This document shows positions 12,085 to 23,480 of a stretch of DNA of 64,000 nt, piece after piece. The DNA lies in assembly GCA_030035585.1 (NCBI GenBank), contig CM057462.1, positions 96,989,234 through 97,053,233 on the forward strand, read 5' to 3'. A program made the position numbers and the translations under genes. The notes below the pieces were generated by a model. The model had not been told where the DNA came from. It saw nothing but the letters and a program-made list of their open reading frames with translations, and searched no databases. Position 1 is the first letter of the stretch, and every line of letters begins with the position of its first letter. This DNA is from Dugong dugon. Taxonomy: Eukaryota; Chordata; Mammalia; Sirenia; Dugongidae.

Positions 12085-12269
12085 GAGGAGATTCATTCAT
12101 TCATTCATTCAATAAATTTTTACTGAATGCACACCGTATGCCAAGCACTACGCTAGGTATTGAAGCTATAGCAGTGAAATCAAAACAAAGTGCTTGCCTT
12201 CATGGGGCTTACATTCTAATGAGGCGAGATAAACCATAAGCAAATAAAGAAATCATAAGCAAATAAAGT

Positions 12270-12447
12270 TGCCATGCAGTTGATTCTGATTCATGTTGAC
12301 CTATGTGTTCCATAGGGTTTTCAATGGCTGAGTTTTCAGAAGTAGATTACCAGGCCTTTCTTCTGAGGTACCTTTGGGTGGACTTGAATCTCCAACCTTT
12401 CAGTTAGCAGCCAAGTGTGTTAACCATTTGCACCACCCAGGGACTCT
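12270..12447 (-). repeat. AfroSINE, minus orientation
   Basis: Reads tail-first from 'gttgccatgcagttgattc', through 'aagtagattaccaggccttt', to the head complement 'gcaccacccagggactc'. It belongs to the subfamily with the extra middle segment. A direct 'ataagcaaataaag' pair lies just 5' of it. Confidence 0.85.
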
Positions 12448-12478
12448 AAACTATAAATGTATATATGTACTTACACAC

Positions 12479-12998
12479 TGTTATGGATTTTGGAGTTCTG
12501 TCCCCCCAAAACATGTATCAGTTTGGCTAGGTCATGATTCCCAGTATTGTGTGATTGACCACCATTTTGTCATCTGATGTGATTTTGCTGTATTGTAAAT
12601 CCTACCTCTCCGAAGTTAATGTGGCAGGATTAGAGGCAGTTATGTTAATGAGGCAGGACTCCGTCTACAAGATTAAGTTGTATCTTGAGTCAATCTCTTG
12701 AGATATGAAAGAGAGAAGTGAGCAGAGAGACAGGGGTACCTCATGTCACAAAGAACGAAGAACCAGGAGGGGAGGGTGTCCTTTGGTCCTGCAGTCCTAG
12801 CGCTGAGAAGCTCCTAGACCAGGGAAAGATTGAAGACAAGGACCTTTCTCCAGAACTGACAGAGAGAGAACGTCTTCCGTTAGAGCTGGTACCCTGAATT
12901 CAGACTTCTAGCCTCCTAACCTGTGAGAGAATAAATTTGTTTGTTAAAGCCATCCACTTGTGGTGTTTCTATTATAGCAGCACTAGATGACTAAGACA
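12479..12998 (+). mobile_element. Solo LTR, ERVL-MaLR-like
   Basis: 520 bp from TG to CA, with perfect 5-bp flanks 'cacac' at 12474-12478 and 12999-13003. The flank is CA-rich, so the duplication is suggestive rather than decisive. 'agagaataaatttgtttgtt' supplies an AATAAA signal, and 'gcactagatgactaagaca' is the terminus. Alignable end to end with 7975-8494. Confidence 0.8.
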
Positions 12999-13430
12999 CA
13001 CACACGCACATATGCATGAAAAAGTGTCAGATGGTGATAAGTACAATGAAGGAAAATTTTTAAATGATTAGAGAATCAAGAATGATGGGGTAGAAGCTGT
13101 TAATTTAAATAGAATGGCCAGAGAAGCCTTCTCTGATAAGCAGGAACCTGAAAGAAGTGAGGGAGAGACTCTTGTGAATATTTAAGTGAAAAGTATTCCA
13201 GGGTGAGGGCCCAGCAAATGCAAAGGTCTAGCAGTGGGGCCATGCTTAGCATATTTAAGGAATCGTATGTTACAGTAGCAGAGTGGGCAAGGGGCAACGT
13301 GGTAGCAGATGCATTTGGGAAGATATCTTGGGTCAGATCATGCAGGTCTTGTTAGCATTGTAAGTCTTTTGTTCCAAGTGGGTGAAATCTTTGGAGAGGT
13401 TTGAGCAGAGGAGAGAGAAAGAGAGGGATG

Positions 13431-14107
13431 GGGCCCTGATCATTTTAGGGCTAGAATGCTGCCCCAAAAAGTTTGAACATGATTCCCTAATGTTCTGGGA
13501 TTTTCATTTCTGAATAATTTAAACAGAGTAGGAAATCTATTCTAATGAATAAATATGATTTTTGTGGAACACAGAGAGGCTCCCTACCTAGAGCAGATGT
13601 AATGAAGTGCTGGTTTGTTTTGACAGAAACAGGCTGCAGAAGGTTACGCTCCCTCCACTCTGCCTTTGGTTGTCAAGGAGATACCTCTGGAAACCTCTTC
13701 TTTTATATCTAAATGTCACTGTGTAACACTTAGATTTTCCATGTTCTCCTTTTATTCTGTGATTGTGAAGTTCACCATGTAATTTTGCTTAGGAGTTAAC
13801 AATTTCATCACCAATGAGTCCATCCATTGCAAACTACCTTTTGGATATTCTGATCGTTATTCTTGCTTTCTCCATTCTTCTGAGGCTGGTTTCTATGCTA
13901 CGCAGGAGGGGCCTGCACCTCTAAAATAGTCATGCCTGTCTTTAGGAGGTGCTGAAGCTGAGACAGGCTGGGAAAGGCAGGTTCTTTCTGAAAAGCTGAC
14001 AGGAAAGTGGCAAAATGATGGCGTCAGCTACGGCAAAGTGTATGGTGCTACGTGGTTTTCAATAGAGCACATCATTTCAACTATCCAAAAATCAGGGTGG
14101 ATATTGC
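13431..14107. other. Unassigned non-coding sequence
   Basis: No repeat or gene recognised. Confidence 0.5.
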
Positions 14108-14190
14108 TGTATTCATTCTACAGATAGGGAAATGAGACTCAGCAGCGAAGAGATTTAACCAGGGAGTTGGTAGAGCTGGAACTAGCATCT
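14108..14190 (-). repeat. MIR core fragment
   Basis: 'cattctacagatagggaaat' followed by 'gagactcagcag' is the complement of the conserved MIR core. Confidence 0.5.
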
Positions 14191-14267
14191 CCTAATTTTG
14201 TGTGCGCTCCGTAGCCCTGTACTTTTCCAAAGGCATAAGCTGGAGGCGATAGACTAATTAATTAGTC

Positions 14268-14370
14268 ACTCACTCATTAATTCAACAACCTTTTATTGAG
14301 TGCCTTCTGGGAGCCAAGCACTGTTCCAGGCACTGGGAATACAGAGGTAAATAAGACGAGCTGCTCACCC
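14268..14370 (-). repeat. L2 fragment
   Basis: 'attgagtgccttctgggagc' and 'ccaggcactgggaatacaga' are typical of the inverted L2 3' end. The two overlapping 83- and 88-codon open frames here are artefacts of it. Confidence 0.65.
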
Positions 14371-15961
14371 TTGCTCATGCCCTCCCATGTCCAGCCAGAT
14401 ATTGCTCTTAGATGCCAATTTGTCCTTGCCCAGCTGGATGAGATGGAGAAATCATTATCAATCAGAGATGGTCTTTTAGATGAAAACCTATTTGCCATCC
14501 CTGGTTTAGGCAAACATGATTCAGAGTCCGAGAGCACAGACACCTAATCATTTCTCCCTTCTGAGAGGAAATTGAGGTTTTTCAATAAGCTCCAGACTAA
14601 AAGACCTGTGGAGACTGATCTGGAGATTAAGACAGCCACGGATGTTGCTGGCCGGGGATCAGCCTCTTCCCGAACTGTTACTTCATAAATAGTCTAACAG
14701 TTCTGGTGAGTGGAATGTTTTTCTCCCAGCTTATTTAAATCATGTGTCTGAAAGTATTATGTCTCTAAGCTACAATGCACAATTAAGGGTAAATGACACA
14801 TCCTGCAATCACTTCTTGTCAACACAAAGGAAGAAACAAGTTGATTTCTTTGGAAATCAGTTTGATGATGATTATTATTATTCTAATATATATGTATATA
14901 ACCAGCATCTGCCAATTGAATGTTTTTCAGGTGTACAATTTAGTGATATAAATTACATTCATCATGTTGTGCAACCATCACCAAGAATTGGTGTTAAATT
15001 TTCTATCATCATAAACAGGAACTCACTGCTTACTAAACAATGACTTTGACTTTATAGCTGCAACATGTTCTTCTTGCTGTGGGGGGTCTTTAAGGCCATA
15101 AGCTGTTAATAAACACATTTTTAAGTGAGCAGACTTTGGAGTTTCCATTTCAAAATATCTTTCTGAAAACTCTGTCAGTAGCTGACATATTTAGAGAGGA
15201 GTTACACTATCTCTACTACTGTCTGCACATCTTAATTATTCAAGTCTTCCAGGGCTCGCTCTTATCAGACGAAAGAGGAAATTAATGAAATATATTATTA
15301 TGTTCAGACAGATCAAATAAAAACATGTCAAATACAAATAGCCCACCCTGCATTATCTGATTTTGCCGTCCGCCTTTTCTTTTTAATCTGAAATGTCTGG
15401 GTATGTGTGTTATCAAGAGAAGCTCATCTTCTATTTCCTCTCTGCTGTGCCATTTTTCGAGTGGCCCCTTCAGTAGTTTAATATTGGGATAACAGACACC
15501 CATTGTTCTGGGTTTGGGGGATATCTGAACTTCATCACTCCAGCAAGGCTGCTACCTGGGGAAACCGATCTCTGGCGTAGACGGAGATTGATTTACTTAG
15601 GATCGCAAGGCATTTGGTCCCTGAGGTCTGGTTAGGTAGAGCTGCTGGGGAAGGCAGGAGGGGCTCCCATTAAACCCAAGGCAGGTGTGATGGGAGCTTG
15701 GCTAGGCCGTGGTGCCCAGTTGTACTGAACTGGTGGGACATGACATACTGTTTATGTGTATGTTTGAGGGAAGGGGGATTCAGCTGGAATTTTTACAACT
15801 CTTTGGGCACCACATGTCAGCATTACAAACTGATTACCCCCTCAAAATTGGAGCCCCTTAGTGACTGAGGTAAGAGCCACCACCCTTATCATGGAAAAGT
15901 CAGAGGTGACTGGAAGGATACCAGTGAACCGTGCTGAGCACAGGCTAGGAAAAGCCTTAAC
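14371..15961. other. Mostly unassigned; small L1M-like patch
   Basis: About 14920-15020 resembles an inverted L1M segment ('catgttgtgcaaccatcacc'). The remainder is unassigned, and open frames are short and unsupported. Confidence 0.45.
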
Positions 15962-16160
15962 CAACCAGTTGCTGTCAAGTAGATTCCGACTCTTGGCAAC
16001 CCCATGTGTATCAGAGTAGAACTGTGCTCCAGAGGGTTATCAATGGCAGTGATCTTTCTAAAGTACAGTGCACGGCCTTTCTCTCGAGGTACCTCTGGGT
16101 AGGTTCGAACCACCAGCCTTTCATTTAGTCGCTGAGCGCTTAACCGTTTGTGCCAGTATG
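15962..16160 (-). repeat. AfroSINE, minus orientation
   Basis: From the tail complement 'ccagttgctgtcaagtagat' to 'cgcttaaccgtttgtgcc', with the B-box complement 'ggttcgaaccaccagc' inside. A 124-codon open frame across it (15889-16263) is a shadow of the repeat. Confidence 0.9.
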
Positions 16161-16284
16161 ACCTCCTGTTAACTGATAACATCTTCAAAGACTGTTTCAA
16201 AGCAAGCTCACACTCATAGGCACCAGAGGTCAGGACTTCAACATATCTTTTTAGGGGGTACAATTCAGCGCATCAAACCAGGCC

Positions 16285-16500
16285 TGCTCCCCCTCAAGGC
16301 CTTTGCGTTGCTGCTCCTCCCCAGAGGCCCACATGGCTCACTCCCTCACCTCCTTCAGGTCTTCTCTCCAACGTCTGCTTCTCCGTGACCCTCCCTGACC
16401 ACCCTACTTAAACTTGACATTCTCTGTCCTCCTTCCTTCATCTTTTTAACAGTTTATGACTTGACTGAATTTTTCACTTTGCCTATAGTTGACGTGTATG
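16285..16500 (+). repeat. L2 fragment, sense orientation
   Basis: 'cacatggctcactccctcac', 'ctccttcaggtcttctctcc' and 'ctccctgaccaccctactta' follow the order of the L2 3' region. Confidence 0.65.
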
Positions 16501-16699
16501 TTTTCACCAAAATTAAAGATTTAAAAATACCGTTCTAAAAAATTGGAAATAAAATTTATTAAGTGAGGTTCTTTATTTACTTCTTCCTCCCAAGACGGTG
16601 AGTTGCTACTAGGAGAATCTAGCTCTCAAATGCAGGAATGGACAACCGCAACATTTAAATATAAGTTTTATAGATAGAAATAATGAATATGTGACACCA

Positions 16700-17395
16700 C
16701 ATGTGGTAGGTGGAATAATTGTCACCCAAAGATGTCCACAACCCCATCATCAGATCCTGTGAATACATTACCTTACATGAAAAAAAGGATGGTGAGGATG
16801 TGATTAAGTCAAGGATCTTGAGATGGAGCGATTACCCTGGATTTTCTGGGTGGGCCCAGTGTAATCACAAGGGTTCTTAAAAGCAAAGAATCTTTTCCAG
16901 TCGTGGTCAGAGAGAAAGATTTGATGACGCAAGAAGGGTTAAAGAGTTGTGATATAGCCGGTTTTAAAGACAGAGGAAGGGACCATGAGGCAATGAATGT
17001 GAGTGGCTTCTAGAAACTGGAAAAGTCAAGGAAACTGATTGTCCCCTAACCCATAGTTGTCAAGTCAATTCTAACTCATGGTGATCCATGTGTTAAAGAG
17101 TAGTATTAAGCTCCATAGGGTTTTCTTGACTATAATCTTTACAAAGGCAGATTGCCAGGCCTTTCTTCCACGGTGCCGTGGGGCAGCTAACAACCTTTTG
17201 GTTAGCAGCCGTGTGCAAGCAGTTTGCATCACCCAGGGACCTGATTCTCCCCTAGAGCCTCTGTAAAGGAAGACAGCCCTGCTGACACCTTGGCTTTAGC
17301 CCAGTGAGGTTTGTGCTGGACTTCTGATTTACAGAACTGTGTTTAAGCTGCTCAATTTATAGCGATTTGGTACAACAGAAATAGAAAATTAATAC
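16700..17395 (+). mobile_element. LTR-like interspersed repeat split by an AfroSINE
   Basis: 'cccaaagatgtccacaaccc', 'gtgggcccagtgtaatcaca' and 'ccccatcatcagatcctgtg' belong to a widespread mammalian dispersed repeat that ends in an MLT-like manner near 'agaaaattaatacaca'. The class (LTR or other) is uncertain. The AfroSINE at 17050-17240 separates two halves that join cleanly once one TSD copy is removed. Confidence 0.5.
17050..17240 (-). repeat. AfroSINE, minus orientation, with TSD
   Basis: Flanked by 'ctgattgtcccctaa' (17035-17049) and 'ctgattctccccta' (17241-17254). Tail complement first ('gttgtcaagtcaattctaac'), head complement last ('gcatcacccagggac'). Confidence 0.9.
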
Positions 17396-17817
17396 ACACA
17401 TCAATTTAAAAAAATTCAGTCAAGTCATCAAAGTGTTAAAAAGGCTAAAAATACCAAACTGTTATTTTTAATTGAATTCATTCAAACTGTACATAGCTTA
17501 ATTACTTTAAAATTTTTAATTGATGTGTTCATTGATAGCTAATTGGTCTTTCCAGTCTTTTAAAAGAATGATTTTCATGTACATGAAAAATCAAATTAAA
17601 AAGGAACATTCTGCTATATCAATATATGAATGTATATTTCTTTATTAAATCAAGCAGCTTGTCATTTACATAGAGCAGACTTAGAAGATCACTGCCAGGA
17701 TTCTGAGCTCACAGGGCTCCACCCTTGTGGCTCCCTTGGCAAATCAACCAGCCTCCAACCCTGTTACTTCCTCTGCTACAATGGTGTTTACGTCTGTTCC
17801 TTCCTTTTCCTGCCACT
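17396..17817. other. Unassigned AT-rich sequence
   Basis: No gene or repeat recognised. Confidence 0.5.
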
Positions 17818-17829
17818 AGTTCAGGCTTC

Positions 17830-18023
17830 CCTAGATGGCACAAATGGTTAAACACACGACTACAGGCTGAAAGACTGGAGGTTCGAAGCCACCCGAAGGA
17901 ACCTCACAAGACAGTCTGGTGATCTGCTTTCAAAGATTGCAGCCACTGAAAATGTTATGGAGCAGTTCAACTCTGTACATGGGGGTTCACTGTAAGCTGG
18001 AATCCACTCGATGGCATCTAACA
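17830..18023 (+). repeat. AfroSINE, plus orientation, with perfect TSD
   Basis: Flanked by 'agttcaggcttc' at 17818-17829 and 18024-18035. B box 'gaggttcgaagccacc', and a diverged tail 'gctggaatccactcgatg'. Confidence 0.9.
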
Positions 18024-18269
18024 AGTTCAGGCTTCATCACTTCATGCCTGGATAGATAAAACAGATATCTAACCAGTCAGTTTGGCTCTTGCCTTTCCCC
18101 CTCCGAGATGTTCTGTTGCGCTCTCCACATTCACCTCTCTAAAAGACCTTCTCCATTTGCTGCCCACCTGAGAGAAAACCCTAAATCTTTGTCATCGGGT
18201 AGAGCAGATATTCTCAGCCAACCGCAGGACCTAATTAGTGGTGAGATTATAAGTGACTTGCATGTATCT

Positions 18270-18425
18270 GCAGCCCTGGTGGTGCAGTGGTTAAGACCTC
18301 AACAGCTAACCAAAAGTTTGGCAGCTTGAATCTACCAGCTGCTCACTGGAAATCTTATGGGGCAATTCTGCTCTGTCGTATAGGGTCGTTATGAGTCGGA
18401 ATGACTGGACGGCAACGGGTTTGTA
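18270..18425 (+). repeat. AfroSINE, plus orientation, short variant
   Basis: 'gcagccctggtggtgcagtg' head, 'atagggtcgttatgagtcgg' tail ending 'ggcaacgggtttg'. Flanking 'catgtatctg' and 'tatgtattca' may be a diverged TSD. Confidence 0.9.
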
Positions 18426-18489
18426 TGTATTCAGTAATAATGTTCTAAGGTTTGTAGATGACTTCCCTTTTGAAAAATATTGGGGTGGA

Positions 18490-19470
18490 TTTATTTATTT
18501 ATATTCATTTCACAAATATTTATTAAGCGTTTCTTAGGTGCCTGGCATTATTCTAGATACTGAGGGCAGAGGGTGAATGAGAGAGGCAAGATCACATTTC
18601 AAGGGTCAAGAGCAATTAAACAAACAATAAATATCAGACGGTGATCAACGCTGTGCAAAAAATTTAAACAGGTTGAAGTCGTAGAGTAACTGGGCGGGTG
18701 CTTTAGACTGAGTGGTCAGAGAAGATTTGTGGGAGCAGGAGATATTTGAGCTGGTGTCTGTGACGATCTGGGGTAAGAGCTTTTCAGAAAGAGAAGAGAG
18801 CAAGCGCAAAGGGTCTCACGTGGGCGTGGTCTAGGAGTACTCACTTAACAGAGACAAAGAGGGTACGGCTGGAGGGTAGTGAGTGAAGCTGCCAGGAAAG
18901 CAGTAGTAAGATCATATAGGTTTCAGGAACAGAATACTGCATTTTGATTTTCTTTTTAAGGTGATAGAAAGGAAAGCTACTAGAGGCTTAAAGCAGGGAA
19001 TTGCCATATACCAAAGTTTGCTCTTAAAAGCTCACTTGGACTTCTGTGAGGTGAATGGATTATTGTTGGGGGCTGTTAGGGGACCATTGCTATGATCCAG
19101 GCAAGTGATTGTGGTGGTTTGGACTAGAGCGGTGATAGTGAAGGTGAAGGGAAGTGTATGAACAAGTCCAGAACATATTTGGGATTTAGGATTGATCAAA
19201 CAAACAAACAAAAATGTTGTGGTCAAGTCTATTCCGGCTCATAGCGACGCAGGTGCAGTGGTTAAGAGCTTGGCTGCTAATAAAAAGGTCGGTGGTTCCA
19301 ATCCACCAGCCGTCCTTGGAAGCGCTATAGAGCAGTTCTACTCTGTCCTACAGGGTCTCTATGAGTCGGAATTGACTTAACGGTAATGATTTTTTTTTTT
19401 TAGGAATGAGAAAACTTGCTGACGGATTGGATATGTAGGATGAAGTGAAGAGAGTGACTTTTTTTTTTTA
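18490..19470 (-). mobile_element. L2 LINE relic, nearly 1 kb
   Basis: From 'aaatatttattaagcgtttc' through 'tgagtggtcagagaagattt' and 'gagcaagcgcaaagggtctc', to 'cagaacatatttgggattta' and 'gctgacggattggatatgta' beyond an inserted AfroSINE at 19210-19397. No ORF. Confidence 0.65.
19210..19397 (+). repeat. AfroSINE preceded by an inverted AfroSINE tail
   Basis: Positions 19216-19250 read as the complement of an AfroSINE/RTE tail ('caagtctattccggctcata'). They run straight into a plus-strand AfroSINE body ('gcagtggttaagagcttggc') that ends with its own tail 'gagtcggaattgacttaacg'. The result is an inverted-repeat-ended composite. Confidence 0.75.
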
Positions 19471-20329
19471 AGTTTTTATTTTGATTGATCCACTAGGTGG
19501 TTGGTAGTTCATAATACCATCTATTAAGATGAGGGGACTCAAAATTATCATCATGACACCTAGTACTACAATACGCTTTCTTGGTTTAAGAGGCATCCAG
19601 GGCAATTTACCCTTGCAGGAAATGATACAAGACTGTTATGCTTTATAAGACTTGTTTTTATAACTTGATAATGCCTCTCTTTTTGACAGGATCCCCACTA
19701 CTACAAGTTCTACCTTTCCTCCGAAATCCATCGGGCTAGGAAACTAGATAAAAATGTTTGTTAAAATTGTATGTAAAATAAGAGTAAATAGAATCTAAAT
19801 GAAGGGCTGAAAGTTTCCTATGAGTAAAAAGTACCTATTTTGTTTCATGAGCTTTTTGATAATGATTTAGATGGCGTGGAAATTTTTTGCTCACTTGTTA
19901 AGTGAAAGAGACAGCTGGATAAACGATCCCTGGATAGATAAGGAGTTACTGCACTTCGGTTGTAGTAGTTTTGAGTTGCCTGTCTGCCTTTCCCATAGTT
20001 CTCCACCAACAGCTGAGCCAACTTGCTCCCTGTCAAAAGGTTTGACCTAACCTCCTCATCATGTCATACTTGCTGCTAGTTAAAATCTGATTATTTGTTC
20101 CGGTTTTCGTACTGCATTTCTACTTGTTCCTGTGACCTGGTTCCCCACATGTACCTTGTTTCTGTATCTTTGCCTTGTTCCTCTGAATACATGCTTGCTA
20201 ACGTGCCTTGATAACCAGTCTACACAGAACTGTGGCTCTAATTTTTCCTGTTCAATCCTCAGTCATGTTGGGGCAGTAATTCTTTCTCAGCCAAAGCCTG
20301 AAAGGGGGACTCTTTTACTACTATTACTA
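19471..20329. other. Unassigned non-coding sequence
   Basis: No gene or repeat recognised. Confidence 0.5.
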
Positions 20330-20876
20330 ATACTGCTATTGTTGTTGTTAGGTGCTGCCGAGTCAGATCTGACGCGCATAGCAGCATTGATAACAAAAGG
20401 AGATATTGCCCAGTCCTGTGTGATCTTCATGATAGTTGTTACGTTTGAGTTTATTGCTTTGGCTGTTGTGTCAATCCATTTCATTGAGGGTCTTGCTTCT
20501 TTTTGTTGGCCCTCTACTTTACCAAACATGATGTCCTTTTCTAGTGATCGGTCTTTCCTGATGATGTGCCCAAAATAAGCAAGGCGAAGTCTCACCATCC
20601 TTCCAAGGAGTAATCTAGTTCTATTTCTTCTAAAAGTGATTTGTTTGTTCTTCTGGCAGTCCACGATGTATTCAAAATTCTTTGCCAACGCCACAGTTCA
20701 AAGGCATCAATTCTTCTTCTGTCTTCCTTTTTCATTGCTTAGCTTTTGCATGCATATGAGGCAATTGAAAAGACCATGGCTTGGGTCTGGTGCACCTGAG
20801 TCATCAAGTGCTTTTGAAAATTGTAAAAGGTCTTTTGCAGATGATTTACCCAAAGCAACACATAGTTTAATTTCTT

Positions 20877-22546
20877 TTTTTTCATCTTAAATCTTTTTTT
20901 TTATTGTTGTAGTTGAAGTGAAACTTTACAATTCAAATTAGTCTCTCATACAAAAATGTATACGTTCATTGTTATGTGACCCTAATTGCTCTCGCTATAC
21001 TGTGACAGCTGACAGCACACCCCTCCTTTCCACCCCTGATTTCCCGTGTCCATTCAACCAGCTCCTGACCCTCTCTGCCTTCTCATCTCACCTCCGGACA
21101 GAAGCTGCCCATTTAGTCTCATGTAGATGCACGCTGAGAAGCGCCGTCTTCACGAGTATCATTTTATGTCCCACAGTCCAGTCCAATCTTTGTCTGAAGA
21201 GTTGGCCTCCGGAATGATTCTTCTTAAATCTTTAAGAAAAAGACTGTAACAACACTATTTTAAAACTCTTCTGAGTTTGTTAGAAAGCTTCCTTCACAAC
21301 CCCAATGAACGTCGTCTTCTATTATTCATGTTCTATGTTGTCTCCATTCCCTCAATCTAGGATGATGCTGCAATCGCTTTAGCAGAAGAATGAGGTGGAA
21401 GTGACACTGAGCCAGTCTGGGCCTAACATGAAGAACCGAGAGAACCTGACAGCTTCTGCTTTTGCACTCTTTGTTTTTTTTATTTTTTTATTGTTGTAGT
21501 TTAAATGAAAGTTTACATTTCAAGTTAGTCTCCCATACAAAAATTTATACATACATTGCTACGTGACCCTAATTGCTCTCCCCGTACTGTGACAGCACAC
21601 TCCTCCTTTCCACCCCTGATTCCCCATGTCCATTCAACCAGCTCCTAACCCTGTCTGCCTTCCGTTCTCACCTCTGGACAGAAGCTGCCCATTTAGTCTC
21701 TTGTATCTACTTGAGCTAAGAGACACACTCCTCACAAGTGTCACTTTATGTCCCACAGTCCAGTCCAATCCCTGTCTGAAGAGTTGGTCTCGGACATTGT
21801 TTTAGTTCTGGGCTGAAAGAGAATCCAGAGGCCATGCTTTCCGGGGTTACTCCAGTCTCAGTCAGACCATTAAGTCTGGACTTCTTACTAGAATTTTAGT
21901 TCTGTACCCCATCTTTCTCCTGCTCCATTCGGGACTCTCTGTTGTGTTTCCTGTCAGGACGGTCATTGGTGGTAGCCAGGCACCATCTAGTTCTTCTGAT
22001 CTCAGGCTGATGAAGTCTCTGGTTTATGTGGCCCTTTCTGTCTCTTGGGCTAATAATTTCCTTGTGTCTTTGGTGTTCTTCATTCTCCTTTATTCCAGGT
22101 GGTTGGGACCAACTGATGCATCTTAGATGGCCGCTTGCAAACTTTTAAGACCCCAGATGCCACTCACCAAAGTAGGATGCAGAACATTTTCTTAATAAGC
22201 TTTGTTATGCCAGTTGACCTAGATGTCCCCTGAAAGCATGGTCCCCAGACCCCTACCCCTGCTACTCTGTCCCTCAAAGTGTTTGACTGTATTCAGGAAA
22301 CTTCTTAGCTTTGGTTTAGTCCAGTTGTGCTGACTTCCTCTGTAGTGTGTGCTGTCCTTCCCTTCACCTGAGATAATACTTGTCTACTATCTAGTTAGTG
22401 AAAGCCCTCACCCTCCCTTCCCACCCTCGTAACCATCAAAGAATGTTTTCTTCTGTGTTTAAACCTTTTCTTGAGTTCTTATAATAGTGGTCTTATATAA
22501 TACTTGTCCTTCTGTGACTGACTAAATTCACTCAGTGTAATGCTCA
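20877..22546 (-). mobile_element. 5'-truncated L1 with candidate 3' transduction
   Basis: The L1 part, 22546 down to 21475, covers the end of ORF2 and the 3' UTR of an afrotherian L1. It stops at an A-rich tail (T-rich on plus, about 21472-21490). About 250 bp of non-L1 sequence follows (21474 down to 21222, then 20896-20877) before the T run next to the target site. The TSD 'tttaatttctt' lies at 20866-20876 and 22547-22557. A further L1 fragment is nested inside the extra segment. Confidence 0.7.
20897..21221 (-). mobile_element. Nested L1 3'-UTR fragment
   Basis: Minus-strand L1 3' end, near-identical in layout to 21480-21790, with a T run at its left edge. Flanked by 'tcttaaatcttt' at 20885-20896 and 21222-21233, so it inserted independently and later than the L1 around it. 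Confidence 0.8.
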
Positions 22547-22761
22547 TTTAATTTCTTGATTGTGCCTTCCTTGGACGTTGATTGGTGATCCAAATAGAAT
22601 GAAATCATTGACAATTTCAATTTCTTCCTCATTTATCCCTGTTTGTTTATTGACCCAGTTGTGAGGGTTGTCGTTTTCTTCAGGTTCAAGTGTACTCCAT
22701 ACTGAAGGCTGTAGTCTTTGACCTTCATCAGTAAGTGATACTGCTATTAGTACTAGTAATA

Positions 22762-23020
22762 TGACCACTGGCTAGCATTTGCTGAGCATTGATTTTGTGC
22801 CGAGCATTGTGATAAACATATTATACAGATGATTGTACTTAATTCTTACAACTATCCAGTGAGATAGGCATTATTATGCCAGTTTTAAAAAATGATGAAT
22901 CTTTAGTGCAGAGGGAATAGGTAACTTTCCCTAGGTCACACAGCTAATTAGTAGGTGATGAAGCCAAGATTATAACCCAGGTTCACTAAAAAGCCCCTGC
23001 TGTTCATCATTGTCTGTAAC
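22762..23020 (-). repeat. MIR-type SINE
   Basis: 'ccctaggtcacacagctaat' with 'ccagtgagataggcattatt' is a nearly complete inverted MIR. Confidence 0.65.
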
Positions 23021-23279
23021 TGTCTCCTATAGATGAATACACAAACTTGAGGCCCCTTGTTTGCTCCATCTGGGAATGTTTTCTGCTACAAAATTTCTCT
23101 TTCTATGCCCCCTCTGTCCCTCAGTTGACATCCTTCTATGGTGGACCCCAGATCTATGCACTGGTTGTCGTATGCCTCTGCAGTTCACTTTTCCTGTCAA
23201 ATGATGTCATAAGATTTGCGAGATAGCCAGAGGTCTATTCTAGTGGGCCAATTTGTATTCTTATTGAGCTCCAACTTTT

Positions 23280-23480
23280 ACAAATAATAGGGAAGTAGCG
23301 AATAATCAGTGAATGCACTGGATAACCAGCCTTATAAAGTAGGTGTCATTGCTTGTATTTTAGAAATAAGATAAAACTATAGAGCTTGCCACTTGCTCAA
23401 GATGATATAGCTATTTTATGGTGGGTCCTGGATTTCAACCCATGTCTGACTGATTTCAGTGTAACCTCTGAATTAATTTC
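23280..23480 (-). repeat. MIR-type SINE, diverged
   Basis: 'gcttgccacttgctcaagat' and 'gtcctggatttcaacccatg' follow the inverted MIR order. Confidence 0.45.

Larger units (their letters stand above)
12085..13430 (-). mobile_element. L2 LINE relic with two later insertions
   Basis: Starts with 'attcattcattcattcattc' and 'gtatgccaagcactacgcta', and resumes after 13004 with 'gataagcaggaacctgaaag' and 'gcaaatgcaaaggtctagca'. It is interrupted by an AfroSINE (12270-12447) and a solo LTR (12479-12998). No ORF. Confidence 0.65.
20341..22737 (-). mobile_element. 5'-truncated BovB-like RTE LINE, interrupted by L1
   Basis: RTE 3' portion in minus orientation. It occupies 20341-20876 and 22558-22737 (about 716 bp in total) and matches 54103-54860 in order. 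Its 3' end with 'ttgttgttgttaggtgc' is at the left. Flanked by 'atactgctatt' at 20330-20340 and 22738-22748. An L1 insertion with its own TSD lies inside. The long open frames at 20132-20890 are shadows of this element. Confidence 0.85.

Noticed and set aside
12474-13003. One provirus whose LTRs are 7975-8494 and 12479-12998
   Set aside because: The 4-kb interval holds L2, MIR, LTR and SINE sequence rather than retroviral genes, and the flanking 5-bp sequences differ.
19490-19508. Second CTCF-like site ('gatccactaggtggttggt')
   Set aside because: The core has G-T-T where GC is expected after the GGTGG, so the match is weak.
20132-20890. 148- and 135-codon open frames as genes
   Set aside because: Most of their length is the inverted RTE 3' end.
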